DNA of 64,000 nt from Tenebrio molitor (taxonomy: Eukaryota > Arthropoda > Insecta > Coleoptera > Tenebrionidae). The DNA is taken from positions 8,804,001-8,868,000 of the forward strand of contig NC_091055.1 in the NCBI RefSeq assembly GCF_963966145.1, written 5' to 3'. The notes under the pieces were generated by a model. The model was not told the origin of the DNA. It made no database searches and saw only the letters and a list, made by a program, of their open reading frames with translations. Positions 1 to 12,005 of this stretch are shown here, in pieces; position 1 is the first letter of the stretch, and every line of letters starts with the position of its first letter. The translations under genes were made by a program, and so were the position numbers.

Positions 1-1917
1 TGTCACTTCCCTTCTGTATTCTAAAACTTACCTTTTACTTCTTAATGATGTACAGATCTGCATACCTACTGATGGAACTAAATTTCCTACTAATGTCAAA
101 AATGATAAGACACACAATCTTAATCCAATAATCTGAACGTTGATACGCGTAAGTAAATGGTAAACAGAGTTTCATTAAGGAGGATCAACTCCAGTTTTGC
201 TATCTTGGGAGAAATGGATCAATGCCAGCGCAATAAAAATAAATCAAAATACAGAATATACACAGAAATAAACTTTCCTTTTGTGTAGTCAACACTTTCT
301 TGCGAATCATCGCTTTCCTTAAAGTATTTGCAAATTTGGTGTAATTTGGCCCGGAGGGGTTTCGCTCCACTTTCAGTCAACTTATTAATAAGTTTGGCAT
401 TAACGAGAAGTTGGGTAGACTCAATTTCGACACATTTAATGTTTTATTTGTGTCTGATTGGATAAACAAAGAAATTTTCTTTTCTTATTTCAGTAATCCA
501 AAGGTGTGCCAGTACAAAAATGTATCATTTCTATTTAGAACGTGCACCACATGTAAGCTAGGATTAGATGTCTCGGCCTAATCTAGAGATTACACTAATT
601 GCTATACGATTGCTTCAATATTGTTATTTAATATCGTGTATTGGGGATTATGGTACATAATCCCTCCAGGCCTGACTCATATTTTTTTTATTACATAACT
701 TGTATATTTATTCTGTAATTGTACGTCACAAATCGGTATTTTTGACATTTAAATGAGCTAAATAGCAACCGCACAGTTACCAAGGATAATCAGACTGGAA
801 GTAGGCGTATAATTGCATATTTCTTAATCGTTTTCATAAAAGTATAATCGTATCGTATTCGTTTAACATAAGAAAAAAATATTTGTGAATGAATAGTCTA
901 TTTAGATTCTCATTAATATAATTATTTTTTGCACCTGTATTGCGAGTATTAAAGGAGACATAATCAACTGTTGATAAGCCCTATTATAGTAGGAATCTGA
1001 TTTTTTCCCAAATGAGCTTCAAATTGCTCGAAAATCACAGATTTACGTCTCACTTCTCGCTTTAGTTGAACTTCGTTTTTGATGAGTTAAAAGAAACGAA
1101 AGGAAACAAAATAAAGCGCTGGGAATCATTTTACGAATATTGATAATAACCATAATGGTGATGCGGTATATTTATCCTCAAATTTTCGCACGAATAACCT
1201 TTCTAATTAAATTCTACATATTATTATATCTTAAATTTTACGAAGCGTTAAATTTGATTAGTCGAAATGATAATTCATTTGTTCATTCAAAAGGAACCAC
1301 GTGGAATGAAATTTCACTCATGATTAATCCTAATTCTACACTAAAACGCGAACAAAATCCAGTTTTAAAATTCGAGACGTCGGAAGAAGCTTCTACGGAT
1401 CATCTAAACTGCTTCGTACAGTTCAGGCATTCAGATAGTCTGAAAAGTGCTACAGTAGCCTGTTAAGTTGGTAAAGTGAACTTGTTAAAAGTTACTTGGA
1501 GGATATCGAGATGCCTAGTAGATGTGTTAGTAGATTGAGTTTCGATGTTTAAGTGAAGTATTTAGTATACAGAAGACCTAAACTCGATTGTTCAGCTTTT
1601 ATGGATCATTCCAAACGCTTTTGCTAGGAATTAAATTACAATAGATAGTATAGTATTAAGTTGTGGTCATAAAAGTCCAATAAAAACCCTTCTGGTTGTG
1701 TGGCAATCATCAGTTGTGAAAAATGGAACGTCAGGCGTAAATGTTGTGCGGAAGAGAAACAAAATCGGAATCTACTTCGAGGCCGCGAACCAGTTAGGAA
1801 AGTTTGAAAACAACGTCCATAAATCTTAGAGTTCGATCTTTAGGTTTTGCTCGAATGCGAATTTATATTTTGCATTATTGGCTGTTGACATGTGGATGAC
1901 CTGGGGTGTGGTTGCAG
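1..1917. other. Upstream flank of Kcc, no gene recognised
   Basis: AT-rich sequence without a convincing coding region on either strand. It must hold the promoter and/or first intron of Kcc, because the first recognisable Kcc exon begins at an acceptor at 1916-1917. The open frame at 1140-1466 has no recognisable similarity and a composition like its surroundings, so I do not call it a gene. No repeat with matching ends was seen. Confidence 0.5.
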
Positions 1918-4900
1918 GAGATGCCGCCGAAGAACAGCCATTCGTGTCGGAGAAAATGTCGGGGTACGAAACGAACTTGTACCTGTACTCCGAAGAGATG
2001 GAAGACAGGCCCAGAATATCAACGTTAATTAGTTCGTTGGCAAACTACTCAAATACCATTCCTCCTGCATCGAATGACCCCGATGCGCGACCGGCCGGCG
2101 GGGGCGCACGCATGGGCACCCTCATGGGTGTCTATCTACCCTGTATCCAGAATATTTTCGGTGTTATCCTTTTTATTCGATTGACGTGGGTGGTTGGCAC
2201 AGCAGGAGCGCTCCAAGGCTTCCTCATCGTATTATGCTGTTGTTGCGTCACTATGCTGACGGCCATTTCGATGTCGGCTATCGCCACCAACGGTGTAGTA
2301 CCGGGAGGCGGTAGCTACTTCATGATCTCCCGGTCACTTGGTCCAGAATTCGGTGGTGCCGTTGGCATGTTGTTTTACACCGGCACCACTTTAGCGGCAG
2401 CCATGTATATTGTCGGTGCTGTTGAGATAGTACTGGTAAGTAGAAAGAAGAACGTGAAGGTTTGGAGATCCTCACACTTTGGGACAAATATTTTCCAGAC
2501 CTACATGGCTCCTTGGTTGTCTATCTTTGGGGATTTCACGAAAGATCAGGACGCAATGTACAACAATTTCCGGGTATATGGAACTGGTTTACTCGTGGTG
2601 ATGGGAACTATTGTGTTCATCGGTGTCAAGTTTGTCAACAAGTTTGCTGCAGTTGCTCTTGCATGCGTCATCCTCTCCATACTGGCTGTGTACATTGGAA
2701 TATTTCGCAATATCAACGGCAAAGATGATTTGCAGTTAGTATAACCGTTAAAGCACGTACCGTTTCCTCTGTGTGCATGAACATGAACTGCTAACCTTAT
2801 CCTTTCACGCCATCCAAGACTGCACGTATGTATCCGAACCCCAAACTGTTCCAAAGTCGAGGTCACTTGCAACTATCGTTAACCAGTGTCGCTTTCGTAG
2901 TTGTCATAATACTCCGGACGTATCTGTGTTATATCTTGAAGAGCAAATGGTTAGATGGTTTAGACAGGTTTTACCCGACACGTTTTTAAGGATCGTTACT
3001 AAGTATACACGATTTGCAGAATGTGTGTCCTTGGAAAAAGACTGCTACGAGTTGCCATAAATGATTGTCACAAAAACGTCAGTGGTCCTTTACACGACAT
3101 GTTTTGTCCGAATTCATCCCTCTCCTGCGATCAATATTACTCGACTCACGATGTATCGATAGTAAATGGAATTAAGGGACTGTCATCCGGGGTGATCATG
3201 GGTAGACCTATATTTCGAAAGGAGGAATTCAAAATTAAGTTCTTCCATTTTAGACAATATCTATGACAGTTTTTTGGAAACGGGACAGTACTTAGCCATT
3301 GGCAAAAATCCCGAAGATATCGAACCCATGGATGCTGGAAACCAACAAAGTAATCAAGTTACTTCGGATATCACGACCACGTTTACGATTTTAATTGGAA
3401 TATTTTTCCCATCGGTGACCGGTATTATGGCCGGATCTAATCGTTCCGGTGACTTAGCCGATGCCCAGAAATCTATCCCAGTCGGAACAATTTGTGCCAT
3501 TCTCACAACGTCGACTGTCTATTTATCTTCTGTGATTCTTTTTGCTGGCACTGTCGACAACCTTCTACTTAGAGACAAGTTGGTATCTGCGACTCTTCAG
3601 TTGACACCATATAAATTCGATCGGTTTCAGATTTGGTGTATCTATAGGTGGTAAATTAGTTGTTGCCAACATGGCTTGGCCAAACGAATGGGTCATATTA
3701 ATAGGATCATTCCTTTCAACACTCGGTGCTGGTCTACAGTCGTTGACCGGAGCCCCTCGTCTGCTGCAGGCCATCGCCAAGGATGGAATCATTCCGTTTT
3801 TATCGCCTTTTGCTGTATCGTCTAGCCGAGGCGAACCAACTCGGGCATTATTATTAACTATTGTAATTTGTCAATGTGGTATACTATTAGGAAACGTCGA
3901 TCTATTGGCGCCTTTATTATCGATGTTTTTCTTGATGTGCTACGGTTTCGTAAATCTTGCATGCGCTCTTCAGACACTACTGCGAACACCGAACTGGCGG
4001 CCAAGATTCAAGTATTATCATTGGTCTCTTTCGTTTATCGGCTTAGCGTTATGCATAGCAATAATGTTCATGACTTCTTGGTATTTCGCCTTGCTTGCCA
4101 TGGGAATGGCAGGTATGATCTATAAATACATCGAATACAGAGGGTAAGTAATTAATCGACGAGACCATCACCGAATAACTGAGTGATTTATCGTAGAGCC
4201 GAGAAGGAATGGGGTGACGGTATTCGAGGTCTAGCGTTATCGGCCGCGCGATATTCTCTACTGCGTTTAGAAGAGGGTCCTCCTCACACTAAAAACTGGA
4301 GACCTCAACTTCTCATCCTCGTTAAATTGACATCTGATCTCGTACCCAAATACAGGAAATTGTTTGCGTTCGCCTCGCAACTGAAAGCCGGTACGTCATC
4401 ACCGATACAACCCACGACAAAAATTAACACCGAAACTTTTAGGCAAAGGTTTGACAGTGTGCGCTGCAGTGATCGGTGGGGACTTTACTCGATCGTACGG
4501 AGAGGCGATGGCGGCCAAACAGAGCTTGAGGAAGACCATGGACGAGGAGCGAGTCAAGGGTTTCGTCGATATTTTAGTGGCACGTAATATCACCGAAGGA
4601 TTATCCAACCTGTAAGCTAATCTCTTGAGGTCATTGGGTCATCGTGAATCTCCTCGTTTCGTTTTCAGAGTGCAGACGTCCGGTCTTGGCGGGATGAAAC
4701 CGAATACTGTTATTTTAGGTTGGCCTTACGGTTGGCGGCAGTCAGAAGACGATCGCACTTGGCAGGTTTTCTTGCAGACGGTTCGAAACGTCACTTCCGC
4801 GCACATGGCGCTATTAGTTCCTAAAGGCATAAACTTCTTCCCCGATTCGACGGAAAAAGTTTTCGGCAATATCGATATCTGGTGGATAGTTCACGACGGC

Positions 4901-6203
4901 GGTCTCTTGATGTTGTTGCCGTTCCTTCTCAAACAACATCGCACGTGGAAAAATTGCAAAATGCGTATCTTTACTGTTGCTCAATTGGAAGATAATTCTA
5001 TCCAAATGAAAAAAGACTTAAAAACGTTCTTGTATCATCTCCGTATCGAAGCAGAGGTTGAAGTGGTCGAAATGGTAGGTCTTCGAAGGGTGTCGTTTCG
5101 TTTCTGACACGAGAATTTTAGATGGACAGCGATATTTCGGCGTACACATACGAAAGGACTTTGATGATGGAACAACGCAACGAGATGTTGAGAGAGCTAC
5201 GTCTTAATAAAAAACAGAGTTTGGGTGTGGTAAGTGCTGTTAATTTTAACGTGTTTCGAAATGAATCTGTCCCGTATGTTACTTATTAATGTCTAATTTA
5301 ATACGCAAGGTGGATTTGGTGGATTTCAATGAAATGTCAACTGAAGAGAAGCTGCCTCTGGTAAAGCATCACCGTGTTTTGCTAGATTGGCTCATGGTTT
5401 ATTAATTTGTGCACGTTTTTTTATTCAGTTTCCATATTTCATTTTTGAGTGTGTTTAACTTTAGGTTTAATTTCTTTTCACACGATGAATCCATCGCGTC
5501 GATTCCAGATTTAATTCGCATAAACAAATCATACGCTCTTATTTTTAGGTACAATCAATTGTAGATCAACACCATCAAAATATCGATGCTAAAACAGCCA
5601 CCAAGGTTAGATTCCAGGAACCCAGTGCTGACGGAGAAAAAGACAACAAAGTTTCCGAATCGGAACCGACAAACGAGGTACGGTATTGTTTTGAATTAAA
5701 TTGCCATACTAATATTGATCGCAGCCTAATTCGCAAACTAAAATTGAGGACAATGAAAATTCGACCACCGAAAAGGACGACCCGTCTGAAAAGGAATGTA
5801 ACGAAGAAACCAAAGAAAATTCCGTATCTGAAGAAAAGAAAAAACCGGCTACGTTAACTTGGTGAGCGGGTGCAGCCGATATCGAACGATCATCTCGATT
5901 ATCATTTTGGTATTTTAGCGATGAGGGCAACGTGCGTCGAATGCATACGGCTGTCAAATTAAATGAAGTAATAGTGAACCGATCCCACGATGCTCAACTA
6001 GTAATCTTGAATTTACCGGGTCCCCCAAAAGACACCAAGCTGGAAAGGGAATCGAATTGTGAGCGGTGAAATTTCGATTCGATTCGAACGTTACTGATTT
6101 CGATTTTGCAGACATGGAATTCTTGGAAGTGCTCACCGAAGGTTTAGAACGCGTGCTCATGGTCCGCGGTGGTGGCCAAGAAGTTATCACTATCTACTCG
6201 TAA
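1918..6203 (+). CDS. kcc: K-Cl cotransporter (SLC12 family, KCC), 5' end incomplete
   Basis: This is an electroneutral K+-Cl- symporter of the plasma membrane that extrudes chloride and controls cell volume. Exons seen: 1918-2435, 2499-2734, 3020-3201, 3254-3578, 3631-4143, 4197-4390, 4443-4611, 4669-5074, 5122-5229, 5310-5360, 5549-5677, 5725-5861, 5919-6058, 6112-6203. All join in phase and give about 1066 residues. The SLC12 core is clear: MGTLMGVYLPCIQNIFGVI begins the first membrane segment, and GGSYFMISRSLGPEFGG and SVTGIMAGSNRSGDLADAQ follow. The cytoplasmic tail ends EVITIYS as in animal KCCs. The tail motif RRMHTAVKLNEV holds the threonine that WNK-SPAK/OSR1 signalling phosphorylates in mammalian KCCs (family knowledge). 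The first exon seen starts in phase 1 after an acceptor, so an upstream coding exon is missing. The first internal ATG, at 1956 (MSGYET), is an alternative start giving 1053 residues. The small exons 5310-5360 and 5549-5677 lie where KCC tails vary, and may be alternatively spliced. Confidence 0.95.
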
Positions 6204-6899
6204 CTTAGTTGTGGATTGCGTTTCACCAACTGGAGTGTCAGTTTTGTTATCTGGCAGCCAAGCAATTAATCAAAGGACATTTGCTATGGAAGTGGCGATA
6301 GCCGAACAGTATTTTAATTATAAAATGTTACCACATCTGGTTTATGATTATGCCAAAGAATTAATTATTTATTCTTCTCAGTGTTATATATTGTATGAGC
6401 GGTGAAGGCGGGAATCGTACAGATATATCGTTAATCGTTTTTCTGTACCGTCTCCTACTGGAACCGACGTGATTTTCCATCCTATGTAATGCTGTATCAA
6501 ATCAAAATGAATTCTTGCGATGTTTCTATGAAAAAGGCATGGTCTTGCCAATTGTCTCTTGAGTGCATGCAGTGTTATGATAGGGTGTAGCGTAAGACTA
6601 GTAGAATAGCCTAATACTGCTAACAGTAAGGAGTGTATTCATGTAGTTCTGTTTCAATATCATATTACATTCAATGTCCAGCGAGTCTTTGTTTTACACT
6701 CAACCAGTATCGGTACTTAGAATGTCATTTTTGAATTTAAAAAAACTTAAAGTGAATGTGTACTTAACGTACGCTATCATCACAGTCTCATTAGGTGGTA
6801 AAGTATGAGTATATGATAATATTATAAGAACATTACTGAGCAATATTAAATAATAATTATTGTATTAAATGTCAAATTAATTATGAAGTGATAGGATAT
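6204..6899. other. Kcc 3' flank
   Basis: AT-rich sequence after the Kcc stop, most likely its 3' untranslated region. No canonical AATAAA lies close to the stop; weak ATTAAA variants occur near 6844-6866. No further gene or repeat is seen. Confidence 0.4.
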
Positions 6900-6904
6900 T
6901 CACA

Positions 6905-7190
6905 TGTACAATCTATACCGACCGCCGGAGGGCGGGCTCTCCGTGCTGTGACAGGTGACAGTGCTCACTCACGATCAGTTCTCTTGCATGCTGCGATCGA
7001 CTCTGTCTCGTGCGGCCTGCCGTAGAGATAATAGTGCACTAGTGATCTCAACTAGCCTTAAAGGTACCTTGAAATATTAAATTCTATTTATTTATATCTA
7101 TGTGTCACTAAATTAGCTGCTGCCAGATTACGCCATTCTACATCAACTACTTATGACTGTTGGTGCCCTCGGCCAGGTGGCGTTCAAATA
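6905..7190 (+). mobile_element. Possible LTR end of a retroelement with tRNA primer-binding-like site
   Basis: A block distinctly richer in G+C than its flanks (about 6915-7045) leads into AT-rich sequence. It then reaches TGGTGCCCTCGGCCAGG at about 7160-7176, which begins with TGG and resembles the tRNA-complementary primer-binding site that follows a 5' LTR in BEL/gypsy-type elements. No gag/pol coding and no second LTR copy are present in the window, so at most this is a truncated 5' end. It could instead be an unrelated promoter or a conserved non-coding block. Confidence 0.25.
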
Positions 7191-7724
7191 AATTTTATTT
7201 TACCCTGAGCTAGTGATTATCACTTTTATATGTTTATTTGTTTTCATTTCTACCCTATCTAAAAGTGTTACCATATTGTAAATGGCGCAATCTGTTTATC
7301 TTATTATTGACAATGTGTTCATTGGATAAAAATATTAAATAAAATTACATAGTATATATCTTCTCGTTTAAATGGACCTTCTCCACTTTCCTTTCCGACG
7401 CTCTTGCGATAAAAACCACAAAACTGCATATTTCTAGTCGCAGATACCAATTATCACGTCGCTAAGCGTATCACTTACACATGACCTTGTGTTATTGATA
7501 AAATCCTTTTTTATTTCTTTCTGTGGTATAATATTAATAAAAATGACTTTTTATTAGTACCGAATATCTAATTTGATCACGCAAAGTTTGCAAACAATCA
7601 TCAATAATGAACTTAACTCGAGGTAGAACGTCGGAATAAAACCATCTCCCTCTCGTCAAAGCGAAATTTTGTCATAAAATTATCACCACAAACTGGGCCA
7701 CAAGTTAACCTGTCGGACCTTCAG

Positions 7725-7787
7725 TGACGTCATTACGAGACACAATTAGAACTGTTTCCCCACGAACTCATGAATTTCTATAAAAGG
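7725..7787 (+). promoter_or_regulatory. Candidate promoter: CRE site plus TATA box
   Basis: A perfect palindromic CRE, TGACGTCA (7725-7732), lies 46 bases upstream of a strong TATA box, TATAAAAGG (7779-7787). About 45 bases past the TATA box is a possible donor, CACGGTAGGT (near 7828-7837), so a short non-coding first exon is plausible. The next gene on this strand is the epimerase 1.6 kb downstream, for which this could be an alternative promoter. No transcript evidence is available. Confidence 0.35.
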
Positions 7788-8502
7788 CTCACATTAACTT
7801 TTGCCATTTCGCAAACGGAACACAAAGCACGGTAGGTAACTAAATTTTGCTTCGCCAGAAATATTTATGACACGAAAAAAAGCGATCGTAAATTGCGATT
7901 TTGGAAACGATTTTCCTCCATCATTGTTTTTATGCTAATTGAAAAATACAGTCATTTTCACACGGACAGGGACACGTACAACAGATCGCACAGAATTAGA
8001 TGCGGCAACAGGCGGTTGCTGAAACTTTCCGGTCGATCCCAACCGAAATTTCCATTTCAATTTTAGTAAACTGCCTTTCCAAAAAGGAAATGGTCGGAAA
8101 AACCTGTATAGGGTAGTAAACAGTACATGTGGTTGAAAAAAGAAAAATTACGGTACGTCTAGACTAGACCATTTAGGTGCTGATTTGGTAGATTAAAGCG
8201 AAAAAGGAGAAATACATTTTTATATCATTTTTCGATATTAGTATAAATTAATTACAAAAAACAACTGAAAATTAAAATTTTGGTGGAAAAATTTTTCATA
8301 AGTTTAGTAAGTAATCATCATTAAGTCAACAAACTGATTTTTTTCGGCATGAAAGAAAAATTGTTGTTTTGCATTTGGATTCTCGAGGTTCGTAAACTAT
8401 ACGCAAGAAGAAGAACAATATGATCACTTCAGTTTCAGTCTTGTCACCCCCGCGTTAATCTACAGTCCCGATTTTCTTCAAATTGAATTATTTTTGACTT
8501 AC

Positions 8503-8537
8503 ACTGACTGACTGACTGACTGACTGACTGACTGACT
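8503..8537. repeat. (ACTG)n microsatellite
   Basis: About eight to nine uninterrupted tandem copies of ACTG. It lies in otherwise unremarkable intergenic sequence (7.8-9.1 kb) in which I see no gene. Confidence 0.9.
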
Positions 8538-9189
8538 ACTTACTTGAAGTCCTGAGAAAAATGTGTGGATTCTCGTCCAAACGTCCAAACCTTTCGAGTT
8601 TCTTGTGAATGTCGTATTTTTCCATTAATTTTTTTTTTTTTTTTGTATGGAGTGTGCCGTGTGGATCTCGATGTTTTCAAAACTTTCCGTCGTGGCGCCA
8701 CTGGTCCCAGAAATATATACTGAGTACTTCCTACTCCAGAACGTGGGGTCTTCACTCGTTTGCATTTTCATTTCATACATTTTCGATTCACAAAGCGTAC
8801 ATATTTCCATCGGCCCAACTAGAAACAAACCATAATTTTCGATTTACGTTAGATTTAATACAGACGATCACACCACTATTTGCCATCAGAAATATTTGTC
8901 CATTTTTTCTTAAATTTTTTGCACATTTCATGTGGAGATTTTTGAATCAGTTCCACTAATTAGAAAAAGAGAATGACGCGAAACCTTGCGGGACAGTGTT
9001 TTGAAGTAAAATGAGAAATACGAGAACATTTCGCGGACTTTTGCGTTAGCAGCTCTGTCGGTATGCTGACTTGGACGTTTCTGCCTCCGGTCTACAGAGG
9101 GAGCGACTCGGATTTCAGCCTCCATTATCTTTACTGTTTCGGTTTTTTGTTGAATGATGAAAAACTAGTCGCGTCCGTTCTTCTGCATA

Positions 9190-9445
9190 TTAAGAACGGG
9201 GGATAGAAACCAGTGCGCTTTCGCATCTCATCCCTGGTTTCGTTGTATCGACTCGCGCGAGCAGTCGGGGCGTTTGTGTATCGATAAGGATCTTATTTTT
9301 TTCGCTACCAACAGAGGGACTTGCACCTGTCGGGTGACCGCGCAGGTAGCAACGCGTGAAGTGTGGACCAAGCAACCAAGTGCGGGAACAGCAAAACAAC
9401 GCGGGAGTATCGCGTTTTCGGCCGGTGGCCCCACAAACATCGGTC
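9190..9445 (+). promoter_or_regulatory. G+C-rich promoter/5' UTR region of the epimerase gene
   Basis: G+C and CpG content rise sharply just upstream of the epimerase start codon, in contrast to the AT-rich flanks. No TATA box is visible. The open frames in this block read on both strands and carry no recognisable protein, so I take it as a promoter plus 5' untranslated leader. Confidence 0.5.
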
Positions 9446-11648
9446 ATGGCCGCTACAAGTGTTGTAGTGCTCGACAGGGGCAACAACACCACCTGCACCA
9501 TCAATCTTCACGGTATGCCGCCCCTTTCCCGCTATCAATCTCCGAGTCGCCCTTATCATGGCCCTCACAAATAAAAACATAACCTCTCTCATCGAATTTT
9601 TTTTTATTATAACAAATATTACAGGTGCCACCGTTGTCTCCTGGAGAGTCAACAATCAGGAACAGTTGTTTGTTAGGTATGTCCATTCAGGATCTCGTTT
9701 ATCCACTAATCACCCCCCATTTTTTAGTAAACAAGCAGTATTTGATGGCAAAAAAGCCATAAGAGGCGGAATTCCCTTCGTCTTTCGTAAGTAACAGCTC
9801 CAACTAGGCCAAAACAATTTTTAAATGTATTTTTTCAACTCGCGTTAGCTCAATTTGGCCCGTGGACGTATGGTCCTCAACATGGTTTTGCCAGAATTGT
9901 TCGTTGGAATTTAGAGAAGGCTCCAGAAAGACTCGCAAGCGGAGATGTCGAGGCCATTTTTTCCTTAATGGATTCGGATTTTACACGCTCAATTTGGAGT
10001 TTTCCGTAAGTATTTTTCAACTAGAGCTAACACTGCAAAATAAAATTTTTATAAAATATTTTTATTAATTTCTATGAACGCACCAATCATTTGGATTATT
10101 CATGATCTCACAATTAAAACTAAAAATTATGACCCAAGTGCTAGGGTTAAAATTATTTTTAAGTTTTTAATGATAAATCAGGATTATTGTGCAAAAGCAC
10201 AAATTAATACAACGATTCTCTCCCATGTAGTGAAAAATACACATCAATTTTAATATTTTAGAGACTGAAATAGCAAACAGTCTACAAAATTTAATTATAT
10301 TCAATAGAAGCAGAATAGTTTGTGATATTTAAAGTTTGTTGCATTTAACACACATATTTGTTTTTGTTTTGTTTTTTCTAAAATGGATATCTAAGCTTTT
10401 TTTCAATTTATCAATTGTTGATGGGTTTTTCTTTCTTTTTTCTGTTTTGAGCTGGAAATAATTGCACTAATTGACATTTCACCATACTACAATATATAAT
10501 TTTATGTACCTTTATATTACGACCGAATACTAATCAATTATTATTTACTAGCAGTCACAATTTGTTTGTAACGAATTTTTGCATAATCGTGTAAATTGAA
10601 TGCAGCACTTCATGGATGATTCCATTAAAAAGTTAAACTTCTGTAATTTGTTAAACAGAGCTTTGTATAACACCGGAGTTTCCTTATTTAGACATTCTGA
10701 TAGCTTTGGTTTGTTTACAAAAACAACACACGAAACCAGCCATTGATTTGATAGAGTAAATTTTACAGCTTTGATCGTCTATATTTGCTAAAATTAATTT
10801 ACACGTTTTCTCTGACTGATTGACCTCTTCCTCACAAGTCTAGAGTTAAAAAACAAAACAAAAAACGCATAACTGACGTGATTTATCGTCGGTGACACGT
10901 TTTACTGAATGCCCGTTGACAACTACAAAGAGCAACAAAAATTAGTAATCGTGATGCTCCACCCGTTTGGTTAACGCAACTTGGCGCATAATTGAATGAA
11001 TTCGAGCGTGAACTTGTCGTACGGAAGGGGTTAATAGAGTTTACACAGAATTGTAACAGTTTTCAGTTAAGAGATTAGATTTTTTTGTGACTGTCTTAGT
11101 GTTGTTGATATAAGAATGTATTTAACGTGATCTTTTATTTGTGCAGATTCCAGTTGACGTACAGACTAATTCTACGCGAGAAAGAGTTACATTCCAACAT
11201 AGCAGTATACAACCCAAGTAAAGAGACGACATTTAGCTTTAATTTGTTGCTCCACACTTATTTCAAAGTTCCTGATGTGCGACGTTGCCAAATAACTGGT
11301 TTACAGGGTTGTACATTCCTAGACAAGACCTCGAACGAGGGAGCTTTGTATCAAGAAACTCGCGACGTCGTAACAATCGGCGAATGGACTGATAGAATTT
11401 ATCAAAACACACCACACGAACACATAATAACAAATGTTGTCTCAGGGCGTAAAATGCGCATACAAAAGTGCAATTTTCCCGACACTGTTATTTGGAATCC
11501 TTGGATAGAACACGCCAAGGAAATGAACGATTTCGGAGATGACGAATATCCCAACATGGTATGTGTTGAATCTGGACATGTATCAAGTCCCGTTATTTTG
11601 TTGCCTGGCATGGCTTTCGAAGCCAGTCAGATCTTGCAAGTTATGTGA
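9446..11648 (+). CDS. Glucose-6-phosphate 1-epimerase (hexose-6-phosphate mutarotase)
   Basis: Cytosolic enzyme interconverting the alpha and beta anomers of glucose-6-phosphate, from the galactose-mutarotase/YeaD-like superfamily. Five exons (9446-9512, 9625-9676, 9728-9786, 9849-10005, 11147-11648) join in phase to 278 residues, the usual family length. Visible hallmarks are FDGKKAIRGGIPFVFPQFGPW, then GPQHGFAR with the catalytic histidine, WNPW late in the protein, and VCVESGHV near the end, whose glutamate matches the catalytic acid of the family. The start ATG at 9446 directly precedes the conserved N-terminal strand and sits at the edge of the CpG-rich leader. Intron 4 (10006-11146) is AT-rich, 1.1 kb long, and shows no other feature. 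Likely polyadenylation signal at 12000-12005. Confidence 0.93.
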
Positions 11649-11999
11649 AGGTTTTTTCTGCCACAATTCAGCCGTCCAGCAGCTGCTCATAGTGGTAACT
11701 TCTGTTTCTTGTATTTGGCAGCGCTGATGTCGAGGTCGATATCGGCTGAGAAATACAAGGAATGTGAGAAGAACGTGTGTTTGTAATCTGAAAGCAATAG
11801 TTTAGTTAAAATTCTTAATTAATTGTGAGTTGATGAATGTTGCGAGATTTTGCCAACATTCCTGAAACATCTAGCCTTACGTCGTATACGACTGGTGTAG
11901 TTCTTATAGTTCTTTGTTCTTCTCGTGCAATAGTTGACGTGGAATTATACTTTTGATAGCTAACTTATTATATTTGTTAGTAAACAGCTTTTAACTTTA

Positions 12000-12005
12000 A
12001 ATAAA
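12000..12005 (+). terminator. Polyadenylation signal AATAAA (epimerase)
   Basis: First canonical AATAAA downstream of the epimerase stop, about 350 bases away on the same strand. Its use is not proven. Confidence 0.4.

Noticed and set aside
1140..1466. 108-codon open frame upstream of Kcc
   Set aside because: No family resemblance, AT-driven composition, no start context, not in phase with the first Kcc exon.
9190..9655. Several long frames on both strands around the epimerase start
   Set aside because: They are shadows of the CpG-rich leader and exon 1.
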